Source: Spirosoma pollinicola (GTDB lineage Bacteria > Bacteroidota > Bacteroidia > Cytophagales > Spirosomataceae). From it: 64,000 nucleotides of DNA. Location: positions 6,067,014 through 6,131,013 of the forward strand of contig NZ_CP025096.1 in the NCBI RefSeq assembly GCF_002831565.1, read 5' to 3'. A model generated the notes under the pieces. The model did not search any database, was not told the DNA's origin, and worked only from the letters and a program-made list of their open reading frames with translations. The position numbers and the translations under genes are program-made. This document shows positions 24,817 through 32,592 of the stretch, piece by piece (within the stretch, counting starts at the first letter, position 1; each line of letters starts with the position of its first letter).

Positions 24817-25818
24817 TACGATCTCGCGAATGCCGAGTTCCGGTTTCCAGCCGGTCAAGTTCGTAACGTTGGTGTTGTCGGTAACGTAGAGCCGGATATC
24901 GGCGGTTCGGTTTTCGGCAACTTGTTCGATGGGAATGGTTTTACCCGTTACTTCCTGACAGATTTGGGTCAATTCCTGCAACGACGCACTACTGTCCATA
25001 CCACCGCCCGCATTGAGAACCTTGCCGTTCACTGCATCTAAATGGTGCAGTTCCCAGTCGATCAACCGGTATAGATCGGCAATGTGGAGCATGTCGCGGG
25101 TTTGTTTACCGGTGCCGCCGTAGCCAATATAAGCGAGTTTCTGCTCGAAAAAGTGCTTGGCAATCCATAGAACCATCACGCCCTGATCAACTTTGCCCAT
25201 TTGCCACGGGCCAGTAATCACGCCACAACGGTTAATCACCGTTTTCAGGCCATAAAACTCGTTGTATTCCTGAATCAGCAGTTCCGAGGCTAGTTTGGTA
25301 GTGCCGTAGAGCGACCGGGGGCCATCGAGCGGAAAATCTTCGGCAATCCCCTTCGACGATGCGCCCGGAACAGGTTGATTATCGCTTAACACAAAGCGCG
25401 TTTCGGCCTCGTCGAAATGCAGTGTTTCGAGGGTTTTGATTGGATATACCCGGCTCGTAGATAGGAATATAAAGCTGGCTTTATGCTTCAGGGCGTAGTT
25501 CAGGCAATTGACGGTGCCGAAGAGGTTGGTATTAATGAGGTAATCGGGTGTACCATCCAGACCAGCCAGCACAGAGGGTTCGGCAGAAGCTTCAATGACG
25601 GTATCGACCGCAGGCAAAGCATCAAAATCTTCCTTGTTGCGAATATCGCCATGTAAAAACTCGATACCAGCCGCTTTCAATCGGGCCAGACTCAGCTCAG
25701 AACCACGCCGTTTGAGATTGTCAAGGGCATAAATCTGGTAATGGGGGTAATTTTGTTTAAGCGAAATAGCCAGCGATGAGCCAACAAACCCGGCTCCGCC
25801 AGTGATGAGAAGTTTCAT
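24757..25818 (-). CDS. NAD-dependent nucleotide-sugar epimerase/dehydratase
   Basis: This 353-aa short-chain dehydrogenase has the Rossmann dinucleotide-binding loop ITGGAGFVGSSL (5-16), the region FLSTSRVYP (about 118-126) with the catalytic Ser/Thr, and YGTTK (about 170-174) with the catalytic Tyr and Lys. The overall layout resembles CDP-paratose/CDP-tyvelose epimerases and dTDP-glucose dehydratases of extended-SDR type, so it probably makes a nucleotide sugar for surface glycans. The exact substrate cannot be read from the sequence. The start is preceded within 7 nt by an 8-bp tandem repeat. Its C-terminal 20 codons lie in the direct repeat shared with the exporter gene. Confidence 0.88.
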   Translation of the reverse strand: MKLLITGGAGFVGSSLAISLKQNYPHYQIYALDNLKRRGSELSLARLKAAGIEFLHGDIRNKEDFDALPAVDTVIEASAEPSVLAGLDGTPDYLINTNLFGTVNCLNYALKHKASFIFLSTSRVYPIKTLETLHFDEAETRFVLSDNQPVPGASSKGIAEDFPLDGPRSLYGTTKLASELLIQEYNEFYGLKTVINRCGVITGPWQMGKVDQGVMVLWIAKHFFEQKLAYIGYGGTGKQTRDMLHIADLYRLIDWELHHLDAVNGKVLNAGGGMDSSASLQELTQICQEVTGKTIPIEQVAENRTADIRLYVTDNTNVTNLTGWKPELGIREIVTDIHYWLKDNRAALEPILK

Positions 25819-25824
25819 AAATTA

Positions 25825-25923
25825 GTGAAAGAGTGAAAGAGTGAAAGAGTGAAAGAGTGAAAGAGTGCGGGCGAGAAATTGATGCGCCAGCCACTCTTTC
25901 ACTCTTTCGCTCTTTCACTCTTT
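25825..25923. repeat. 8-bp tandem repeat facing an inverted copy
   Basis: The unit gtgaaaga is repeated five times plus three bases (25825-25867), starting 7 nt upstream of the epimerase ATG. Four inverted units with one change lie at 25892-25923 and run into the kup stop codon. Together they would form a stem in RNA. Because the direct units are perfect, their number could vary by slippage. Confidence 0.9.
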
Positions 25924-27865
25924 ACGATGTAATCCGTTTTAATTGAACGTTTTCGACGGGGCGAATAACGAGGGGTACTTTTTCGATTTTGACCGAACTG
26001 CTGTCCAGCCCGAACCAGCGGTCTTCGGGCGTTGTGAAGCTCTTGATTGCAAAATAAATGTTCATAATGAATCGCTCGCGAGCGGGCAGTTCATTTTCGA
26101 AAGACAGGAATTTTTCCAGCACAACGAACCTGAAATCACCAATAACATTCTGGCGGCTCAACGATTCATAGCGACTTGTAATGTCCACCTCCTTGTTCTT
26201 GACCATGTCTTCGATAACCTTCCGGAAGAACAGATTGATGCGTTGTTCAACCCGAAAACCTAGTTTAAACGTCACTTTGTAGACATCGTCGGGGGCAATG
26301 GTGTTCACTTTATACTCCATTGTGTACGGGTCATCGGTGGTATCGACGTGAACGAACCAGTAAATGTCGGCTCGTTTAGGCCGTTTCTGGAAGATCGAAT
26401 AAATGATCTTCGACTCGATTTCAGATTGCCGGGCGGCATTGCTCATGAAGACAATGTGCGTAGCATATTTTGGAATACTAATATCCCGGCTGAGTTCTTT
26501 AATAGCCTGTATATAGTTATCAATCCGTACATATTCAGTCAGGCGCAGTTTGATCTGGAAAGCCCTCAGCCAGATAATCATCACGGAAGCCATCAACCCT
26601 GCAATCAGAATTGATACCCAGCCACCATGTGTGAACTTAGCCAGATTGGCCACCAGAAAGCAACTCTCCAGGCATAAATAGAAAATAAGGAAAAAGATAG
26701 TGAGCCAGGCATTGTATTTATGCGAATACATATAATAGCTGAAAAGCACGGTACTCATCATCATGGTCAGGGTGATGGCTAGTCCATAGGCGGCTTCCAT
26801 TCGCGAAGATTCCTGAAAATAAAGCACGACACCAACGCAGCCTGCAAAAAGCAGCCAGTTAATACTGGGTACATAAAGCTGGCCTTTTTGATTGGACGGG
26901 TAGCGAAGCCGAACCTTTGGCCAGAAATTAAGCCGGATAGCTTCGCTTATCAATGTGTATGCCCCCGTCAGCATAGCCTGGCTGGCAATCACTGTAGCTG
27001 CCGTGGCAACGACGATACCAATGAGCAAAAACCATTCGGGCATAAGTCCGTAGAAGGGATTTCTATCCCCTAATGGCTGACCAACAAGGTTTTCCACGAA
27101 AGCGCCCTGTCCGAAGTAGTTAATCATCAGGCAGGCTTTAACATACACCCAACTGACCCGGATATTGGATCGGCCGCAGTGACCCATATCGGAATATAGA
27201 GCTTCTGCACCCGTAGTTGATAGGAAAACGGCCCCTAATAGCCAGAAACCACCCGGATATCCTGTCAGGAAATCGTAGGCATACATGGGGTTCAGCGAAG
27301 CCAGTATAGTCAAGTCATCGACAATATTTATAATACCGAGCGTGCCCAGCATCGTAAACCAAATCAACATAATGGGCCCAAAGGCGGTGCCAACTACACT
27401 GGTACCAAACGTTTGAATTAAAAAGAGAAAAGCCAGAATTCCCAGCACAATGGGAACTGTTGGAATATCCGGGTAGATAATTCGAAGTCCTTCCACCGCC
27501 GATGAAACGGAAATAGGGGGCGTAATAATGCTATCTGCCAGTAATGAACTACCCCCGATAATAGCTGGAATAGTGAGCCACTTCGCATGTCGCCTTACCA
27601 GTGCATAGAGAGCAAAAATACCGCCTTCACCACGATTATCGGCTCGTAGAATCAAGATAACGTATTTAATGGTGGTTTGAAGCGTAACTGTCCAGAAAAT
27701 ACAGGATAAGGCTCCTCGAACAACCTCGGCTTTAATTGGCTCGGTGGTTCCCACAATAGAACGCAAAACATATAAAGGCGACGTGCCAATGTCGCCGTAT
27801 ATAATGCCCATAGCCACCAGTAAACCGGCAGCCGTAACGGTGTCAATATGTTTCTTGTCTTCCAT
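25922..27865 (-). CDS. kup: KUP-family potassium transporter
   Basis: This 647-aa inner-membrane protein begins the family motif within GIIYGDIGTSPLYVLR (about 21-36) and has about twelve membrane helices up to residue 440. Further family segments are visible: FALYALVRRHAKW, SVSSAVEGLR and GAEALYSDMGHCG. The hydrophilic C-terminal domain covers about 450-647. KUP proteins take up K+ with protons. It stands alone, with the 8-bp repeats at its 3' end and a -7-like box upstream. Confidence 0.95.
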   Translation of the reverse strand: MEDKKHIDTVTAAGLLVAMGIIYGDIGTSPLYVLRSIVGTTEPIKAEVVRGALSCIFWTVTLQTTIKYVILILRADNRGEGGIFALYALVRRHAKWLTIPAIIGGSSLLADSIITPPISVSSAVEGLRIIYPDIPTVPIVLGILAFLFLIQTFGTSVVGTAFGPIMLIWFTMLGTLGIINIVDDLTILASLNPMYAYDFLTGYPGGFWLLGAVFLSTTGAEALYSDMGHCGRSNIRVSWVYVKACLMINYFGQGAFVENLVGQPLGDRNPFYGLMPEWFLLIGIVVATAATVIASQAMLTGAYTLISEAIRLNFWPKVRLRYPSNQKGQLYVPSINWLLFAGCVGVVLYFQESSRMEAAYGLAITLTMMMSTVLFSYYMYSHKYNAWLTIFFLIFYLCLESCFLVANLAKFTHGGWVSILIAGLMASVMIIWLRAFQIKLRLTEYVRIDNYIQAIKELSRDISIPKYATHIVFMSNAARQSEIESKIIYSIFQKRPKRADIYWFVHVDTTDDPYTMEYKVNTIAPDDVYKVTFKLGFRVEQRINLFFRKVIEDMVKNKEVDITSRYESLSRQNVIGDFRFVVLEKFLSFENELPARERFIMNIYFAIKSFTTPEDRWFGLDSSSVKIEKVPLVIRPVENVQLKRITS

Positions 27866-27911
27866 GGAATGGGCTTCCGCTTTCTTGATTTACGAGTGGG
27901 TCAAAACGGCG

Positions 27912-27919
27912 CAAAGATA
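27912..27919 (-). promoter_or_regulatory. -7 promoter box of kup (TATCTTTG)
   Basis: The minus strand reads TATCTTTG, a full match to the Bacteroidota TAnnTTTG -7 element, 47-54 nt upstream of the kup ATG. No TTG is seen at the usual -33 distance, so this is a candidate only. Confidence 0.45.
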
Positions 27920-28169
27920 ACCGATGTTTATATTCTTTAATGTGGATAAAGCTGAAAGTTACATCCAGGTAAGATGACTCGAAAACGACTTCCTAGCTGT
28001 CAGTTTACGGTTTTTTCTAAAAATAGCTTTCTCGAAGAAATAGTATGAAAGAACGTAGTCGTAAGTGATCATATACGTGTAATAAAAGAAAACCAACCGA
28101 TCAAACAAACCGTATATATAAACTCGAGTGTATATGTTTTTGGGTTTTGTTTAATTAGGTGTGTTTGGT

Positions 28170-28204
28170 AGATGGCCCGTTATATTAACGGGCCATCTCT
28201 TTTT
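28170..28204 (+). terminator. Orphan rho-independent terminator
   Basis: A perfect 13-bp stem (28170-28182 with 28186-28198), 3-nt loop and T-rich tail (28200-28204) lie on the plus strand. The nearest gene to the left is kup, which runs the other way, so no coding gene precedes it on this strand. Confidence 0.8.
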
Positions 28205-28422
28205 CAATACTGTCGTATACCTGACACATAGTACGTTCTCATAGTTACTCTGGCAACTTAATCCTGGTTATTGGCCATTTCGTTGCCCGGAAACGGCTCA
28301 GATAGCTTTGTTGCACTTTTCGGTATTGATGCCAAATTATATACCTAGAAATAAATATAGGCGTGTTAGCATCTGTATCTATTTATTTTTTGTCATACAT
28401 TAGTTCGTTAGCAGTCTACTTT

Positions 28423-28450
28423 ATTCATCAACTTACACAAGTTGATGAAT
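28423..28450. promoter_or_regulatory. 12-bp-arm palindrome upstream of the FHA operon
   Basis: ATTCATCAACTT and its exact reverse complement are separated by acac. A third partial copy (AAGTTGGTG) follows at 28456-28464. It lies 113 nt before the first gene of the kinase/caspase operon and lacks a T-run, so it looks more like a protein-binding site than a terminator. Confidence 0.55.
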
Positions 28451-28562
28451 TATGCAAGTTGGTGTATAAATACGGATATAAAACAAAGTATTTGTAATGA
28501 AAATATATCACCTTCGATACTAACTTACGTATATTGCAAATAAATGGTTTATTTACTTATCC

Positions 28563-29333
28563 ATGCCACCTATACACGAGTATCAGTTCGAACAACTGAT
28601 CGAGAATTTAAGTCAATTACCTGCTTATACCATTGGGCGACATTTAACGAATCAACTTGTTCTGCCGAATAGTAAAGTTAGTGGGCATCATGCCCGACTG
28701 ATTCAGTGTACACCAGCCAGTTTTGTTCTTGAGGATCTGTCCAGTAAAAATGGGTCGTTCGTGAATGGCATTCGCATTACGCGTAAAGTAGTTGACAAAA
28801 AAGATGTCGTTCGGCTGGCCGATACTGAGATTACGATTGAACAACTTCTTGCTTTATTACCGGTTGAACCGGTTAAGCCAACCGCTCCGGTCGTGTCCGC
28901 TCCGGTTGCCAGCAAACCCCTTCCCAAATCAGAAAAAGAAGTACTTGATGTTAGTCGGCAATTTTCTGACTTACAGCAGGTTTATGAGCAATACCCGAAA
29001 CTCCGCCGGGATTGTCGAAGTCGCGAAAAAATGATTCGGACGGGCAGCGTTATCCTTTCCTCCATTGTCGGCATAAGTGCTGTTCTATCGACAGGAGGGG
29101 GCGCCTTACCATTCATTCATATCATGTCTGGAGCCGGGTTGAGCATGTTGGTGCCTACGTTATGCTCCACTTTATTATCGACCGACGAGAAGTTGGAGAT
29201 CATTGACAAGGAATACCGCGAAAAATACCGTTGCCCCAACCCTAACTGTCGTGACCCCTTTGGTACTCGGGAATGGGAGTTGCTCGCCCAGCAGAAATCC
29301 TGCCGCCGTTGTCAGGCTATCTGGGTCAACTAA
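28563..29333 (+). CDS. FHA-domain membrane protein with zinc ribbon
   Basis: Residues about 21-95 of this 256-aa protein form an FHA domain, the phosphothreonine-binding module. The core residues are present: Gly25-Arg26, Ser40 and His42 in VSGHH, and Asn-Gly at 63-64 and 68-69. A Pro/Val-rich linker follows, then a hydrophobic stretch (about 160-205) that could span the membrane twice. The C-terminal zinc ribbon has Cys at 224, 229, 247 and 250. It is the first gene of an eight-gene operon with a kinase and phosphatase, so it probably reads their phosphorylation state. The palindrome upstream may control it. Confidence 0.9.
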   Translation: MPPIHEYQFEQLIENLSQLPAYTIGRHLTNQLVLPNSKVSGHHARLIQCTPASFVLEDLSSKNGSFVNGIRITRKVVDKKDVVRLADTEITIEQLLALLPVEPVKPTAPVVSAPVASKPLPKSEKEVLDVSRQFSDLQQVYEQYPKLRRDCRSREKMIRTGSVILSSIVGISAVLSTGGGALPFIHIMSGAGLSMLVPTLCSTLLSTDEKLEIIDKEYREKYRCPNPNCRDPFGTREWELLAQQKSCRRCQAIWVN

Positions 29334-29415
29334 GAAAAAAACGCTTTTTCTCACTTACCTTTTTCAGGTACGTCCTATTCATTCGTGTAGTTAAAGATTT
29401 ATAACCCTATCAACC

Positions 29416-30366
29416 ATGTCTCAATTTCCCGACCAGACCGATTTGCAAACCGATTCCCATTCCCCTTCTGTGACACCCTCCTCATCAACACCGCCTGCTG
29501 CCAAAACAGGTCCGAATCCTACCCAAAAGAAGATACTGGGCATTTCAGCCGCGGCCATGCTACTAGGTGGAACCGCGTGGGTTGTGGCTAACCCAAGACC
29601 ACATGGTCCGGATGGGTCAATACACAAAGATCCTATGTCACCCCACGCTGACATTGATGCGGCTGGTAAAGTCGATGATACAATGTCATTTGAACGGGCG
29701 TTTGAGGTCGCTCGGGATGAAGTTGGTATGGGGGGCATATTTAGCTGGCACGGTAACTGGTACAATACATTTATCAAAGAGGAGTGGGGTAGCCTGTCGC
29801 TGGACCAACGGCAGCAGTTTACGGAACTGATTACCCAGGAGCATCTGCCGGTTAAACCCTATGAAGAAACTGAAATCGAGACAGTTAAAGCAGCAGGTGA
29901 ATCAGTAGAGGCCCCAGAGCCCACTATTATTGAAGGTCATATCAATGGGCAACGTGTAATGGGCCTTGACTTTAACCGGGATGGCGTTATCGATACGCTG
30001 GTTATGGAAGGAACGGATGGCAGCACCTATAAAATAGTTGATGCCCAAGGCGACGACGGGATGGATACGCTGTTGCGCTATGACTCATTTACGGGTGAAC
30101 TTATCGAAATTGAGAAAATCGACGAGCCATTTGTCCTGAGCAACGATCAGTTTAGTCAGGGACTGGAAGCCAGTATGTCGAAAGAAGTTGTGGATTCTAT
30201 TCTTGAGCCGGAAGTTGCAGCACCAGTTGCGCCCGCATTGTCGGTTGAAGAGGCTGATGACGACGATGAGCCTTCCCTCGGTGAAGAACACCTGGCCGAT
30301 TCACACGAGCCAGATGATGATTCCTACATTAACAATGGGGATGTTCATGACATGGACGAGCAGTAA
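29416..30366 (+). CDS. Single-pass membrane protein with Ca-binding-like loop
   Basis: This 316-aa protein has a Thr/Ser/Pro-rich N-terminus (1-38), one membrane helix (about 40-58) and a soluble domain. A DFNRDGVIDTL segment (185-195) fits the EF-hand loop pattern DxNxDGxID. The C-terminal 60 residues are very acidic (ADDDDE, DEPSLGEE, EPDDDS). No known family is apparent. The Thr-rich tail before the helix is the sort of site a Ser/Thr kinase would modify, which fits the FHA readers on both sides; that is inference. Its stop is only 2 nt before the next gene. Confidence 0.75.
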   Translation: MSQFPDQTDLQTDSHSPSVTPSSSTPPAAKTGPNPTQKKILGISAAAMLLGGTAWVVANPRPHGPDGSIHKDPMSPHADIDAAGKVDDTMSFERAFEVARDEVGMGGIFSWHGNWYNTFIKEEWGSLSLDQRQQFTELITQEHLPVKPYEETEIETVKAAGESVEAPEPTIIEGHINGQRVMGLDFNRDGVIDTLVMEGTDGSTYKIVDAQGDDGMDTLLRYDSFTGELIEIEKIDEPFVLSNDQFSQGLEASMSKEVVDSILEPEVAAPVAPALSVEEADDDDEPSLGEEHLADSHEPDDDSYINNGDVHDMDEQ

Positions 30367-30368
30367 AC

Positions 30369-30971
30369 ATGAGTGGATTTAAAACAACGCTGATTGTTTG
30401 TCAGCAATGTGGCCGTAAAATAATGGTTCGTGCCGTCGATGCCGAACGCGGGTCTATTCTCTGTTCGCATGTTGGTTGTGGTGCCGTGAATGCGTTGCAA
30501 AAAGCATTTCATTACGATGAGCACATTGTGCAGGGACTCCCTTCTTTCGGGCATCTAACCCATGCCGATGAGCCAAAAACCACGTACCCGCTTCAATTTG
30601 GCCCGAATAGCATCGGCACTTCAGATACTTGTACTGTTCAGGTACCTCGACTCATGCATAACGGGCGGTGTTTCATCAGCCGTCGGCATTGCACCCTAAC
30701 GGTCATGTTCGATAAGTGGACAGGCCAGCTGCGCTATCAACTTCAGGATGGAGCTGTAGACCCCGATGCCACAACGATCAAATACAGCTTAAACGGCACC
30801 CAGTTGGCAAATACGCCCTTGTTAAAAACAGAGATTGTCGATGTGGCAGACCGGGAGATAATCACCCTGGGCGGTCTGGATCGCTTTCGCCTGATGCATT
30901 ATTCAATACCACCGGTCATGCTCGAAACCTATAAAGTGGAGTTGGACTACAACCCGGACCGCACCGAATAG
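30369..30971 (+). CDS. Second FHA-type protein with N-terminal zinc ribbon
   Basis: This 200-aa soluble protein starts with a zinc ribbon (Cys11, Cys14, Cys32 and Cys37). It continues into an FHA-like fold (about 70-180) with the canonical ISRRHC phosphopeptide-binding turn and a late ITLGGLDRF strand. The first loop (IGTSDTCTVQV) replaces the usual GR pair, so phosphothreonine binding may be changed. It lies between the membrane protein and the PP2C phosphatase with gaps of 2 and 3 nt, which indicates one transcript and coupled translation. Confidence 0.85.
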   Translation: MSGFKTTLIVCQQCGRKIMVRAVDAERGSILCSHVGCGAVNALQKAFHYDEHIVQGLPSFGHLTHADEPKTTYPLQFGPNSIGTSDTCTVQVPRLMHNGRCFISRRHCTLTVMFDKWTGQLRYQLQDGAVDPDATTIKYSLNGTQLANTPLLKTEIVDVADREIITLGGLDRFRLMHYSIPPVMLETYKVELDYNPDRTE

Positions 30972-30974
30972 CTT

Positions 30975-31796
30975 ATGCAGATTCATCCAGCATCTCCTTT
31001 TGCGTTTTCGCACATTGGCCAACGGACAATCAATCAGGATACGCTGTATCCGGCTGTTGGTACGGCCACTGAACACACACAACTTTTTGTTATCTGCGAC
31101 GGTATGGGCGGGGCCGATAAAGGCGAAATTGCCAGCCAGTTGGTATCCCAGGCCATACAGGACTATAGCACGGCAATGGGCTCGCCTGTTTTTGACCGGG
31201 TTCATCTGCAAACGGCTCTCGATCAGGCATACGACGCCTGTTATGCATACCTTCAGCAGCATCCATTCGTCAGTCGGATGGGGACGACACTGGCGCTCCT
31301 GCAAATTCATCCGGAAGGTGTCACGGTTGCGCACATCGGCGATAGCCGGGTGTATCAACTGCGGGGGGGGGATATTATTTTTCAGACCAAAGACCATCGG
31401 CAGGTAAACGATATGGTGGAGTCGGGCATCATCACCGTAACACAAGCACTTACGCACCCCTGGCGCAATCGGCTCAGTAAGGCTATCGTTGCCAGTGCAG
31501 CTGATAATCGAAATGCCTCGTCCCGTCCTGTCCCGGACATGACTATCCTGACGGATGTTCGGGCGGGTGATTATTTCTTTATGTGTACGGATGGCGTACT
31601 GGAGTATGTCGATGATTACGCGCTGAAAACCGTACTGGCGGGTAATGTTCCCGATCTGGCTAAAGCTCAATCGTTACAGGCCATGTGCGATGGGCAGACC
31701 AAAGACAATTATTCGGGCTATTTGATTGGTGTTAGCCGTGTAGAACAAACCGAATCCGTTCAAGTAAATGACCCGTTCAAAACCTATGCTGACTAA
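30975..31796 (+). CDS. PP2C-family protein phosphatase
   Basis: This 273-aa protein shows the metal-binding and catalytic motifs of PPM/PP2C phosphatases in order: GQRTINQD (15-22), CDGMGG (41-46), AHIGDSRVYQLR (119-130), CTDGVLE (204-210) and KDNYS (243-247). It removes phosphate from Ser/Thr residues with Mn or Mg and is the natural opponent of the kinase two genes downstream. It has no signal or membrane segment, so it is cytoplasmic. The next gene starts 11 nt before its stop. Confidence 0.95.
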   Translation: MQIHPASPFAFSHIGQRTINQDTLYPAVGTATEHTQLFVICDGMGGADKGEIASQLVSQAIQDYSTAMGSPVFDRVHLQTALDQAYDACYAYLQQHPFVSRMGTTLALLQIHPEGVTVAHIGDSRVYQLRGGDIIFQTKDHRQVNDMVESGIITVTQALTHPWRNRLSKAIVASAADNRNASSRPVPDMTILTDVRAGDYFFMCTDGVLEYVDDYALKTVLAGNVPDLAKAQSLQAMCDGQTKDNYSGYLIGVSRVEQTESVQVNDPFKTYAD

Positions 31797-32559
31797 CCTG
31801 CTACTTAGCTTGAGCTTGCTTTTTGGTTGTCAGCGGGCTTCCATGCCGGGAAAAACGTATGCCGTTGTTATTGGTATTTCCGATTATCAGGCCCTTACCT
31901 ACACAACGGGGGATTTGCGGTTTGCTGATCGGGATGCACAGCAGGTAGCTACTTTTTTGCGGAGTAAAGCCGGGGGAAGTGTTTCGAATGCAAACATCCG
32001 GTTACTGACCAATCGGCAGGCTACGCAGGAAACGATTCAGCAGGCGTTAACACTCTTCCGGCAAGCGGGCCCGACCGACCGTGTTATCCTTTATTTTTCA
32101 GGACATGGTCTGCCTGACAGCTTTGTTCCCTACGACGCCCGACCGGGCGATGAGCGTAAGTTGTTAACCTACCGCGTTATCAAAGCCGCTTTTCATGAGT
32201 CAAACGCGAAAACGAAATTATGCATAGCTGATGCGTGCATGTCGGGCGGAATAACCCGACAGAAAACTAAACGATCAGCACTGGCTACCAACGAGCCGGA
32301 TGGCAGTAATGTTGCCATGATGCTTGCCAGCCGATCTACCCAACGTGCTGTTGAGGATGGCCGGTTGGCAGGAGGGGCTTTTACTTACTTTTTATTGAAG
32401 GGCCTGACTGGTCAGGGAGACGTTGATGGCAATGGCATCGTAACCATTCGGGAGTTACATAAATACGTATCGCCACAAGTCAAAAAACGGACAAAAGGTC
32501 AACAGACGCCCATTTTTTATGGACGTTTTTCGGATGAACTGCCTTTGTCTTATCTTTGA
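31786..32559 (+). CDS. Caspase-like (peptidase C14) lipoprotein
   Basis: Starting at the ATG at 31786 the product is 257 aa. It opens with a lipoprotein signal (MLTNLLLSLSLLFGC), so it should be anchored in the envelope. The caspase fold follows, with VVIGISDYQ (about 27-35), the catalytic His107 in YFSGHG and the catalytic Cys151 in IADACMSGG. A DVDGNG segment (about 216-221) resembles a Ca-binding loop. Caspase-like peptidases of bacteria are linked to regulated proteolysis and cell death. Its place between a phosphatase and a kinase suggests phosphorylation-controlled proteolysis. A start six codons earlier (31768) would bury the lipoprotein signal. Confidence 0.9.
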   Translation: MLTNLLLSLSLLFGCQRASMPGKTYAVVIGISDYQALTYTTGDLRFADRDAQQVATFLRSKAGGSVSNANIRLLTNRQATQETIQQALTLFRQAGPTDRVILYFSGHGLPDSFVPYDARPGDERKLLTYRVIKAAFHESNAKTKLCIADACMSGGITRQKTKRSALATNEPDGSNVAMMLASRSTQRAVEDGRLAGGAFTYFLLKGLTGQGDVDGNGIVTIRELHKYVSPQVKKRTKGQQTPIFYGRFSDELPLSYL

Positions 32560-32592
32560 ATTAACATTTTTACATAGTTTGATCCTTACTCT

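Larger units (their letters stand above)
27866..28562. other. Long AT-rich intergenic region between divergent kup and the FHA operon
   Basis: This 697-nt stretch contains the kup -7 box (27912-27919), a plus-strand terminator without an annotated gene before it (28170-28204) and a 12-bp-arm palindrome (28423-28450). Only very short ORFs are present (for example 24 codons from about 27974). It is a candidate location for a small RNA. Confidence 0.5.

Noticed and set aside
25825-25923. Possible CRISPR array
   Set aside because: The repeats are 8 bp, directly adjacent and without spacers, and no cas gene is present.
27974-28048. 24-codon ORF in the kup/FHA gap
   Set aside because: It has no coding features and no coupling to another gene; a small RNA fits the downstream terminator better.
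30903-31670. 255-codon minus-strand ORF opposite the PP2C gene
   Set aside because: It is antisense to a well-supported phosphatase gene, is rich in Arg, Cys and His as expected for a shadow frame, and shows no domain.
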